Of a stretch of DNA of 64,000 bases, positions 17,524 to 25,059 are shown in pieces. The notes beneath the pieces are model-generated. The model had not been told where the DNA came from. It saw only the letters and a list, made by a program, of their open reading frames with translations, and made no database searches. The DNA is from Paraburkholderia sejongensis (lineage in GTDB: Bacteria > Pseudomonadota > Gammaproteobacteria > Burkholderiales > Burkholderiaceae). A program made the translations under genes and the position numbers. Position 1 is the stretch's first letter. Every line of letters begins with the position of its first letter. The stretch spans positions 62,001 to 126,000 of the forward strand of contig NZ_JAJITD010000011.1 in NCBI RefSeq assembly GCF_020880815.1. Reading direction: 5' to 3'.

Positions 17524-18168
17524 TCATGATGCGAGCAGCCGCAACGCCTGTTCTAGCGACAACACGATGCTGCGCGAATCGAATGCGGTCGCGAACAGAT
17601 GGTCGTGGACCACCGGATCCGGGTCGTAACAGCAGTCCTTGACCGTGTACAGGCGGAAGTCCGCGTCGCTCGCGTACGACAGCGACGACAGCACCACGCC
17701 GGTCGACGCAATGCCGACCATGATCAGCGTATCGATCCCGCGCGCGCTAAGGCGTGCCTGCAGATCGGTGCCGAAGAATACGCTCGCGCGCTGCGCGGCG
17801 ATCAACGGTTCGTCGGCGCGTTGCCCCAGCTCGGGCGCGGTACGGTCGTCGATAAACAGGCCGAGCCGCTTGATCCCCTGGCCGTTGCGGTTGAGCGGGC
17901 TGACTTCCGGATAGCCGGGACTGAAGCGCAGGTTGGCGAAATAGACGGCGACACCTTTCGCGCGGGCCGCGTCGCACAAGCGGCGGGTGTTGGCGAGCAA
18001 CGCCGGCGCGACCGCCGGGAAGAGTCCGAGAATGTCGGTCTGGTAATGCATGACGAGCAGCGCGGTATGCGCCGGCCTGACAGGTGGGATTGGCGAGCCG
18101 ATGTCGTGGATGCCGGTGCTGTCGCTAGCGTTATCGGCGATGCCTTCGGGACTTGCGTTGCCTGTCAT
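17524..18168 (-). CDS. Isochorismatase-fold protein lacking the usual catalytic Cys
   Basis: A 214-residue protein of the isochorismatase/cysteine hydrolase fold. The catalytic Asp candidate is in VMHYQTDILG. Where cysteine hydrolases have Gly-x-x-Thr-x-x-Cys-Val, this protein reads GIASTGVVLSS, with Val in place of Cys. Isochorismatases proper also lack that Cys, and a known subgroup carries a TGVVLS-type motif. So the reaction cannot be named. The ATG has an AAAGGTGA upstream. It is divergent from the aldo/keto reductase at 18.3 kb. Confidence 0.8.
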   Translation of the reverse strand: MTGNASPEGIADNASDSTGIHDIGSPIPPVRPAHTALLVMHYQTDILGLFPAVAPALLANTRRLCDAARAKGVAVYFANLRFSPGYPEVSPLNRNGQGIKRLGLFIDDRTAPELGQRADEPLIAAQRASVFFGTDLQARLSARGIDTLIMVGIASTGVVLSSLSYASDADFRLYTVKDCCYDPDPVVHDHLFATAFDSRSIVLSLEQALRLLAS

Positions 18169-18340
18169 TACGTCACCTTTGTGCGGGTTCACGTGTTGTG
18201 GTCGGAATGGCTGCTGCGAAGTGGTGCAGATCATACTGCAATGCATCGCGCGAGCTAAACTATGCGCGGTTCGCCGGCACCGCCGCATGGGCGGCACAGC
18301 GCCGGCGACGCACTTCGCACAACAGGAGACAGGCATTCAA

Positions 18341-19336
18341 ATGACGCTTTCGACGAGAAAATTGGGACGTACCGGCTGGAATGTGTCCGAGATCGGTTTC
18401 GGCGCATGGGCTATCGGCGGCTCGTGGGGCGATGTCGCGGAAGACGACGCGAAGGCCGCGCTGAACGCCGCGCTCGATCGCGGCGTCACCTTCATCGACA
18501 CCGCCGACGTCTACGGCGACGGCCGCTCGGAGCGCATCATCCGCGACGTGTTGCGGCAACGCGGCGGCGAGCGCCCGGTGGTCGCCACCAAGCTCGGGCG
18601 CCGGCTCGATCCGCACGTGACCAGCGGCTATCTGAACAAACGCGAACTGGCGGGTTTTATCGACCGTAGTCGCGAGAACCTGGGCGTCGATACACTCGAT
18701 CTCGTGCAACTGCACTGCCCGCCGACCGAGGTGTATTACCGCCCGGAAGTATTCGATGCGATGGACGAGTTCGTCGCCGACGGCAAGATCCGCTACTACG
18801 GCGTGTCGGTCGAAAAGGTCGAGGAAGCGTTGAAGGCGATCGAATATCCGAACGTGGTGTCGGTGCAGATCATCTACAACATGTTCCGCCAACGCCCGGC
18901 CGATCTGTTTTTCAAGCAGGCGCGCGAGAAGAACATTGCGGTGATCGCGCGCGTGCCGCTCGCCAGCGGGATGCTGACCGGCAAGCTGTCGGCGCAGTCG
19001 ACGTTCGCGGCGGACGACCATCGCGCATTCAATCGGCACGGCGAGGCGTTCGATGTCGGCGAGACGTTCTCGGGCGTGCCGTACGACGTCGCGTTGCAGG
19101 CGGTCGACAAACTGCGCGGGCTGGTTCCGGTGGATGCGTCGATGGCGCAACTGGCGCTGCGCTGGATTCTGATGGAAGAAGCGGTCTCGGTGATCATTCC
19201 GGGCAGCAAGAACGCGGCGCAGGCCGAGTCGAACGTCGCGGCGGCGAATCTCGCGCCGCTGTCCGATCACGTGATGCAGACGGTGCGCGAGGTTTATCGG
19301 CTGCATATTGCGCCGCATGTGCATCAGCGATGGTAA
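18341..19336 (+). CDS. Aldo/keto reductase
   Basis: A 331-residue cytosolic aldo/keto reductase. The N-terminus MTLSTRKLGRTGWNVSEIG is typical of the YajO/oxidoreductase branch. Catalytic tetrad candidates are Asp and Tyr in DTADVYGDG, Lys in VATKLGR and His in LVQLHCPP. The NADPH-binding C-terminal segment VIIPGSKN is present. The longer frame starting at 18050 is not family-like and was dropped. A terminator about 80 bases downstream ends this single-gene unit. The substrate is unknown. Confidence 0.9.
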   Translation: MTLSTRKLGRTGWNVSEIGFGAWAIGGSWGDVAEDDAKAALNAALDRGVTFIDTADVYGDGRSERIIRDVLRQRGGERPVVATKLGRRLDPHVTSGYLNKRELAGFIDRSRENLGVDTLDLVQLHCPPTEVYYRPEVFDAMDEFVADGKIRYYGVSVEKVEEALKAIEYPNVVSVQIIYNMFRQRPADLFFKQAREKNIAVIARVPLASGMLTGKLSAQSTFAADDHRAFNRHGEAFDVGETFSGVPYDVALQAVDKLRGLVPVDASMAQLALRWILMEEAVSVIIPGSKNAAQAESNVAAANLAPLSDHVMQTVREVYRLHIAPHVHQRW

Positions 19337-19416
19337 TAACGTGGGCGGCTCATGCAGCTGCATGGCTTACGCCAGCAAGAAGGCCGGCAGTTGTCGGATT
19401 GCGTGAGTTGTCGCGG

Positions 19417-19452
19417 CGAGCCGGGGCTGGGTGCCGCGGCTCGCGGTTTTTT
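19417..19452 (+). terminator. Terminator after the aldo/keto reductase
   Basis: An imperfect stem (CGAGCCG pairing with CGGCTCG), or alternatively a short CCGCG/CGCGG stem, is followed by six T at 19447-19452 on the plus strand. Confidence 0.65.
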
Positions 19453-19518
19453 CTTATTCGGCGAAGACTTCCTGCAAGGTGCGCAGGGTGTGGGACAACA
19501 AATCTGCGCCTTTGAAGC

Positions 19519-20250
19519 TCATTCGGCCCCCTTCCGATACAACGTCGAATCCGCAAACCCCTCCGCCGCCAGCACCTGGCCCACCAGAATCAGCGCGGTC
19601 CGCTCGATCGCACTGCCCCGCACTTTCGCCACGATATCGTCGAGCGTGCCGGTGATCTTTTCCTCGTCCGGCCAGCTCGCGCGATAGACGACCGCGATCG
19701 GACATGCGCCGCCGTAATGCGGCCGCAGTTGCTCGACGATCCGCGCCAGATGCCGCACGCCCAGATGAATCGCCATCGACGCGCGATGCCGCGCCAGATC
19801 GCTTAGCTGCTCACCGTCGGGCATCGTCGTCTTGCTCGCGTAGCGCGTCAGAATCAGCGTCTGCGACACGTCGGGCAGCGTCAGCTCGCAACCGAGCGCC
19901 GCCGCGCAGGCGGCCGTCGCGGTCACGCCGGGCACGATTTCGTAAGGAATCCCCAACTCGCGCAGCCGCCGGATCTGCTCGCCGATCGCGCCATATAGCG
20001 ACGGGTCGCCCGAATGCACGCGCGCGACGTGCTGCCCCTTCGCATGCGCGGCCGCCAGCAACTCGACGATCCGGTCGAGATCGAGTTCGGCGGTATTGAC
20101 CACCAGCTCCGCGCTATGCCCTTCGAGCACCGCGGCCGGCACCAGCGAGCCCGCGTACAGAATCACCGGGCAACTGCGCACGAGGCGCTGCCCCTTCACC
20201 GTGATCAGCTCCGGGTCGCCCGGACCCGCGCCGATAAAAAACACCGTCAT
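19519..20250 (-). CDS. cobM: Precorrin-4 C11-methyltransferase
   Basis: A 243-residue SAM-dependent methyltransferase of corrin biosynthesis. The N-terminal GAGPGDPELITVKG and the HSGDPSLYGA motif are the family's SAM and substrate loops, and the length is normal. It adds the C-11 methyl group to the ring after contraction. It is the last gene of the leftward cob operon, 12 bases after cobK. The expected order of action is CobI, CobG, CobJ, CobM. Confidence 0.9.
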   Translation of the reverse strand: MTVFFIGAGPGDPELITVKGQRLVRSCPVILYAGSLVPAAVLEGHSAELVVNTAELDLDRIVELLAAAHAKGQHVARVHSGDPSLYGAIGEQIRRLRELGIPYEIVPGVTATAACAAALGCELTLPDVSQTLILTRYASKTTMPDGEQLSDLARHRASMAIHLGVRHLARIVEQLRPHYGGACPIAVVYRASWPDEEKITGTLDDIVAKVRGSAIERTALILVGQVLAAEGFADSTLYRKGAE

Positions 20251-20262
20251 TCAGAACTCCAG

Positions 20263-21003
20263 TTACTCAATGCCATGTTCGCCGAGCCACGCGCGCAACG
20301 CGTCCAGCAACTCGGCCACGCCGGCGAATTCGCGCTCGACCGCCGGCAACGCCGGTCGGCGCAGCATCACGACCGGCAAGCCGCGTTCGCGCGCGATCTC
20401 GAGCTTCGCTTCGGTCGCGCCGCCGCCGCTGTTCTTGCTGACCACCACGTCGAAGCGCTGCAGTGCGAACAGCGCGCGTTCGCCATCGAGCGTGAACGGC
20501 CCGCGCGCCGCGAGGATCCGCGCGCGCTGCGTATCCGCCGGACCGTCGAGGCAACGCACGGTCCAGAACTGATGCGGCGGAATCTCGCCCAGGTGCGCGA
20601 GCGGTTCGCGGCCGAGCGTAAACAGCGGGCGCCGAAACGGCGCGAGCGCGTCGATGAGTTCGTCCCAGTCGCCGACCATGCGCCAGTCGTCGCCGGCTTG
20701 CGGCTGCCATGCGGGACGGCGCAGCGCCCAGCACGGCACGCCGGCCGCGCGGCTCGCGTGCGCGGCGTTCGCGCTGATTTGCGCGGCATAGGGATGGGTC
20801 GCATCGATCAGCAGACCGATGCGTTCGCTCGCGAGATAACGCGCGAGCCCTTCGCTGCCGCCGAATCCGCCGACACGGACCGAGCAGCGCAGATCGTCGG
20901 GCACCTTGCCGAGACCCGCGAGGCTGTACACATGCGCGGGGCCGAGTTCGCGCGCGAGCTTCAGCGCGTCGCCGGTGCCACCGAGCAGCAGGATTCGCGT
21001 CAT
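20263..21003 (-). CDS. cobK: Precorrin-6A reductase
   Basis: A 246-residue NAD(P)H-dependent reductase that reduces the macrocycle of precorrin-6A. Signature segments are ILLLGGTGDALKLAREL at the start, IDATHPYAAQISANA near residue 95 and the SKNSGG motif toward the end. The start ATG overlaps the end of cbiD by four bases (ATGA at 21000-21003), implying translational coupling and fixing the start. Confidence 0.9.
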   Translation of the reverse strand: MTRILLLGGTGDALKLARELGPAHVYSLAGLGKVPDDLRCSVRVGGFGGSEGLARYLASERIGLLIDATHPYAAQISANAAHASRAAGVPCWALRRPAWQPQAGDDWRMVGDWDELIDALAPFRRPLFTLGREPLAHLGEIPPHQFWTVRCLDGPADTQRARILAARGPFTLDGERALFALQRFDVVVSKNSGGGATEAKLEIARERGLPVVMLRRPALPAVEREFAGVAELLDALRAWLGEHGIE

Positions 21004-22139
21004 CGCGCGACTCCGACGAGGTTGCCCTGGCGGTCGATCGCGAACATTTCGACGTTGACCTCGGGCGGAACGATATCGCGCGCGACGGCCAGCGCGCGCC
21101 GGCAGACCATATCGCCGAGCGGCACCTGCCGCGCGTGCGCGAGCGCGAGCGCCTGCTGGCTCGTGTTGGCCGCCCGCATCGCCGCCTGCAACGCGTCGTC
21201 CGCGCCGTGCTGCGCGGCCCACGTCGCGAGCTGTTCGAGATCGATGCTGGAGTTGCGGCTATGCAGATCGAGGTGGCCGGCCGCGAGCTTGCTGAGCTTG
21301 CCGAAGCCGCCGCAAATGCTCAGGCGCTCGACCGGCGCGCGCTTCATATGCTTGAGCACCGCGCCGACGAAGTCGCCCATTTCGATCAGCGCGATGTCGG
21401 GCAGCCCGTAATGCGCGCGCATGGCGTCCTCGCTCGCGTTGCCGGTGCACGCGGCCAGATGCGTGTAGCCGTTCGCGCGCGCGACGTCGATGCCCTGATG
21501 GATCGACGCGATATACGCGGAGCACGAAAACGGCCGCACGATGCCGGTGGTGCCGAGGATCGACAGGCCGCCCACAATGCCAAGGCGCGGGTTCATCGTT
21601 TTCAGCGCGAGCTGCGCGCCGCCTTCGACGCCGACCGTCACCTCGAAGCCGCCGCGATACCCGTACTGCTCGGCGAGTTCGTCGAGATGGCGGGCCATCA
21701 TCTGGCGCGGCACCGGGTTGATCGCCGGTTCGCCGACCGCAAGCGTGAGCCCCGCACGCGTGACGGTGCCGACGCCGGGCCCCGCGCGAAACCGCACGCC
21801 CGGCTCGGCCAGCAGACGCACCCGCGCGAATACGAGCGCGCCGTGCGTGACGTCGGGATCGTCGCCGGCATCCTTGATCGTGCCGGCCTCGGCGATTCGG
21901 CCCGGGTCACTGCCTTCTCCGCTTTCGTCGCTTTCGCCACCGTCGCCGGTTTCGAGCAGTCGGCAAAACGTGAGCCGCATCGGCACCCGCTGCCCCTTCG
22001 GCAGCACGATCTCGGCGACTTCGCTGACCTCGCCCGCGAGCAGCAGCCGCGCCGCCGCGAGCGACGTCGCGGTCGCGCAACTGCCGGTCGTGTAGCCGCT
22101 GCGCAGCGGCGCCGGCTGTTCGGAAGTCTCGTCGCGCAT
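21000..22139 (-). CDS. cbiD: Cobalt-precorrin-5B C1-methyltransferase
   Basis: A 379-residue CbiD-type enzyme. The diagnostic opening LRSGYTTGSCA, the central GGLSILGTTGIVRPFS and GFGKLSKLAAGHLDLHS are all present. In the anaerobic pathway CbiD methylates C-1. It also occurs in some mixed pathways where the aerobic CobF is absent, and no CobF is seen in this window. An acidic Gly/Ser/Asp-rich insert (about residues 66-92) is unusual. Both ends overlap neighbours by ATGA, so translation is coupled from cobL through to cobK. Confidence 0.9.
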   Translation of the reverse strand: MRDETSEQPAPLRSGYTTGSCATATSLAAARLLLAGEVSEVAEIVLPKGQRVPMRLTFCRLLETGDGGESDESGEGSDPGRIAEAGTIKDAGDDPDVTHGALVFARVRLLAEPGVRFRAGPGVGTVTRAGLTLAVGEPAINPVPRQMMARHLDELAEQYGYRGGFEVTVGVEGGAQLALKTMNPRLGIVGGLSILGTTGIVRPFSCSAYIASIHQGIDVARANGYTHLAACTGNASEDAMRAHYGLPDIALIEMGDFVGAVLKHMKRAPVERLSICGGFGKLSKLAAGHLDLHSRNSSIDLEQLATWAAQHGADDALQAAMRAANTSQQALALAHARQVPLGDMVCRRALAVARDIVPPEVNVEMFAIDRQGNLVGVAR

Positions 22140-23362
22140 CACGGCTCGGTGGCCGGCTCGGCCGGCTTGGTCACGTCGAGCAACGTGATCGGCAACGCCT
22201 GGCGCCATGTATCGAAGCCGCCGAGCGGTTGCGCATGCGCGAGCGCGATGCGCGTCAGCGTGCCGCCGTGCTGCTCGCGCCACGCGGCGAGCACCGCTTC
22301 GCCTTGCAGCGTGACCGCGTTCGCGACCAGCCGGCCGCCGTCGCGCAAGCGCGCCCAGCACGCGTCGAGCACGCCGGGTTCAGTCACACCGCCGCCGATA
22401 AACACCGCATGCGGCGCCGGCAGCCCCTGCAACGCGGCGGGCGCGCGCCCGGCCACCAGTTGCAGGCCGGGCACGCCCAGCGCATCGCGATTCAGTTCGA
22501 TGAAGCGCTGCCGCGCGTCGTGCGCTTCGATCGCTATCGCGCGGCAGCCCGGATGCGCGCGCATCCACTCGATGCCGATCGAGCCGCTGCCCGCACCGAC
22601 ATCCCACAGCAATTCGCCGGGCGCGGGCGCGAGACGCGCGAGCGTGATCGCGCGGACGTCGCGTTTGGTGAGCTGGCCGTCGTGGATAAAGGCGTCATCG
22701 GGCAAGCCGCAGGTCAGCGGCAGACGCGGCGCATGCGCGGCCGCGCGGCATTCGAGCGCGATCAGATTGAGAGCGGCCAGCTCGCCTTCCGGCCATTGAT
22801 CGGCGCGGCCATCGATGCGCCGCTCGCGCTCGCCGCCCAGATGTTCGAGCACCGTGATGCGGGTCGCGCCGAAGCCGCGCGCGGTCAGCGCCGCCGCCAG
22901 TTGCGCGGGCGTGCGGCCGTCCGCGCTCAGCACGAACATACGCGCGCCGTCGTGCAGATGCGCGTTCAACGCGGCGAGCGGCCGGCCGACCAGCGACACC
23001 GTCGCGACCTCCTGCAACGGCCAGCCGAGCCGCGCGGCCGCAAGCGACAGCGACGACGGCGCCGGCAGCACCCGCAACTCATCGGCCGGCAGATGCCGCG
23101 CGAGCGTCGCGCCGACGCCGAACAGCATCGGGTCGCCGCTCGCCAGCACGCACACCGCGTGCGGCCGCTCGGCCAACAGCGGCGCGAGATCGAAAGGCCG
23201 CGGCCACGCGGCGCGGCGCGCGGCGAGCCGCGCGGGCAGCATCGCCAGATGACGCTCGCCGCCGTACACCACCGACGCGCCCAGCAAAGCAAGCCGCGCG
23301 GGCCGCCCTAAACCGGCGAAGCCGTCGTCGCCTATGCCCACCACGGTCAGCCATGCCGGCAT
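22139..23362 (-). CDS. cobL: Precorrin-6B C5,15-methyltransferase/decarboxylase (CbiE-CbiT fusion)
   Basis: A 407-residue bifunctional enzyme. The N-terminal half is the CbiE-type corrin methyltransferase (start WLTVVGIGDDG, then ASGDPMLFGVG). The C-terminal half is the CbiT-type methyltransferase with SAM motif WDVGAGSGSIGIEW. The fusion adds methyls at C-5 and C-15 and removes the acetate carboxyl at C-12. It is first in the leftward operon. GAGG lies about eight bases before the ATG, and a longer frame to 23599 was rejected. Length is normal for CobL. Confidence 0.9.
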   Translation of the reverse strand: MPAWLTVVGIGDDGFAGLGRPARLALLGASVVYGGERHLAMLPARLAARRAAWPRPFDLAPLLAERPHAVCVLASGDPMLFGVGATLARHLPADELRVLPAPSSLSLAAARLGWPLQEVATVSLVGRPLAALNAHLHDGARMFVLSADGRTPAQLAAALTARGFGATRITVLEHLGGERERRIDGRADQWPEGELAALNLIALECRAAAHAPRLPLTCGLPDDAFIHDGQLTKRDVRAITLARLAPAPGELLWDVGAGSGSIGIEWMRAHPGCRAIAIEAHDARQRFIELNRDALGVPGLQLVAGRAPAALQGLPAPHAVFIGGGVTEPGVLDACWARLRDGGRLVANAVTLQGEAVLAAWREQHGGTLTRIALAHAQPLGGFDTWRQALPITLLDVTKPAEPATEP

Positions 23363-23725
23363 GCATTCATCCTCATTTGTGTATCGTCGCCCCGCTTCGG
23401 CACCCGCGCGGCGCGGGCGCTTTGAAAGCACGCATGATACCGCCGCGATGCGGCCGGCGGGACTCGCGACGGGCCGCAACGGCGCCGCCGCCCGCGGTGC
23501 CGGCGAACCGCCGAAGCGGCCGCCGCTCGCCACCTTTCGCCGCCTCTCGCCGCCGCGGCGGATATTAATCGCGCTGCGGATTTCCTTTCCCCGCTTCACA
23601 ATACCCCCGCCGCAAAAAACTCTGCGCCGCCGTCGCCAATTAAAAAGAATTAGAAAAACAGCAGCGTGAAATCGTATTACTCAGATAATCGCAGCGCGGT
23701 TCGTAACAAGTGTAAAAGTTAGTAA
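23363..23725. promoter_or_regulatory. Regulatory gap left of the internal sigma-54 activator
   Basis: This 363-base stretch carries the promoter of the leftward cob operon. I looked on both strands for the cobalamin riboswitch box (AGCCAGGAGACCTGCC-like) and did not find it. The right part (from about 23560) becomes AT-rich. No small ORF stands out. Confidence 0.5.
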
Positions 23726-24883
23726 ATGACGCCGACGCACCGCAGCATTAATTCGAATATTAATTCATCCGACAATTGCTCAATATATTCAGGATGGTTA
23801 TATCATGCGCCTTTTATTCACGAACGTGGTCGACACCCGGTTTCATGCCTGATGCATGAAACAGCGGCGGGGGCTGCGTCCTGTGACGCAATGAATGAAA
23901 ATGCACAAAACAGAATAATCGGTTCGAGCGAAGTGATGCTCACGTTATTGCGAATAATTCATAAGGTCGCAACCGTCGAGGCACCGACTCTTATTTTAGG
24001 AGAAACCGGAACCGGCAAAGAACTGAGCGCCCTCGCCATTCACGAACTGTCGACGCGCCGCAATGCGCCATTCGTGGCGGTCAATTGCGGCGCAATACCG
24101 ACTTCATTACTGCAAGCGGAGCTTTTCGGTTACGAACGCGGCGCGTTTACGGGCGCGATGCAGCGCAAGATCGGGCGGATCGAAGCGGCGACCGGCGGCA
24201 CGCTGTTTCTCGATGAAATCGGCGACATGCCGCTGGAAAGCCAGGCGAGTCTGCTGCGCTTCCTGCAGGAAGGTCAGATCGAACGGCTCGGCGGCAACGC
24301 GCCGATCGCGATCGACGTGCGGGTCGTTTCGGCAACCCACGTCGATCTGCTGGCGGCGATCACCGCGAACCGGTTCCGCGCGGATCTGTATCACCGGCTC
24401 TGCGTGCTGCAGATCGAACAGCCGCCGCTGCGCGCGCGCGGCAAGGATATCGAGCTGCTGGCCGGGCATTTCTTCGAGCAGTTCAAACACGACGCCGGCC
24501 GCAAGCTGTACGGCTTTTCGCGCGACGCGATCGCCGCGCTGTACGACTACACGTGGCCCGGCAACGTGCGCGAACTGCACAACCGCATCCGCCGCGCGAT
24601 CGTGATGTCCGAAGGCCGCCGGATCACCGCGCGCGACCTCGGCTTGCCCGCCCTGCCCGAGACCGAACCGCCGACACTCGCGCAGGCGCGCAAGGCGGCC
24701 GAGCGTCAGGTGATCGAGCGCGCGCTGCGGCGCAATTGCGGCAAGCTCGGCGATACCGCCCAGCAGCTGGGGGTATCGCGGGTCACGCTGTACCGCTTGC
24801 TGAGCGCGCACGGGATGCGTCATCCGAATGGCGAGAACGCCGAAAACTGGCACGACGCGCTGCCGGCCGAGGCGCCCGCGTAA
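23726..24883 (+). CDS. Sigma-54 enhancer-binding activator lacking an N-terminal sensor domain
   Basis: Up to 385 residues. The AAA+ domain is intact: GETGTGKE, GAFTGA and FLDEIGD. The C-terminus carries a Fis-type helix-turn-helix (LGVSRVTLYRLLSAHG). It is closely similar to the VpsR-like activator at 4.7-6.0 kb in the AAA+ core but has no VpsR-type N-terminal domain. The start is uncertain: none of the ATGs at 23726, 23852 or 23891 has a good Shine-Dalgarno, and the last begins just before the AAA+ core. The first 55 codons are AT-rich and may not be translated. It sits between two divergent cob operons, so control of them is a testable guess. Confidence 0.75.
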   Translation: MTPTHRSINSNINSSDNCSIYSGWLYHAPFIHERGRHPVSCLMHETAAGAASCDAMNENAQNRIIGSSEVMLTLLRIIHKVATVEAPTLILGETGTGKELSALAIHELSTRRNAPFVAVNCGAIPTSLLQAELFGYERGAFTGAMQRKIGRIEAATGGTLFLDEIGDMPLESQASLLRFLQEGQIERLGGNAPIAIDVRVVSATHVDLLAAITANRFRADLYHRLCVLQIEQPPLRARGKDIELLAGHFFEQFKHDAGRKLYGFSRDAIAALYDYTWPGNVRELHNRIRRAIVMSEGRRITARDLGLPALPETEPPTLAQARKAAERQVIERALRRNCGKLGDTAQQLGVSRVTLYRLLSAHGMRHPNGENAENWHDALPAEAPA

Positions 24884-24963
24884 GGCCGGCGGCGCTGCCG
24901 CAGCGACGCTCATACGCACGTGGCGAGCGCCGATAAAGCGGCGCCGCGGCCATCTCGTAAAGA

Positions 24964-24969
24964 TATAAT
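24964..24969 (+). promoter_or_regulatory. Candidate -10 element upstream of cobG
   Basis: A perfect TATAAT hexamer lies about 90 bases before the chosen cobG start. No matching -35 hexamer is visible at 17 bases, so this may be an activator-dependent promoter. Inference from pattern only. Confidence 0.4.
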
Positions 24970-24997
24970 GCCCGCTTTGATTGTTCACGGTTCGCCC

Positions 24998-25014
24998 GCG
25001 GCGCTTCGCGCCGC
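24998..25014 (+). other. Stable hairpin in the cobG leader
   Basis: A 7-base-pair stem (GCGGCGC with GCGCCGC, three-base TTC loop) lies in the presumed cobG 5' untranslated region, downstream of the TATAAT. It lacks a T-run and could influence translation or mRNA stability. Confidence 0.5.
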
Positions 25015-25059
25015 ATGCTTCACGCCGTTCCCGCGGCACGCTACAGCCAGGCCGTGACC

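Noticed and set aside
23363..25059. Cobalamin riboswitch upstream of the cob operons
   Set aside because: The B12-box-like string near 25044 (AGCCAGGCCGTGACC) matches only partly and lacks the other conserved helices.
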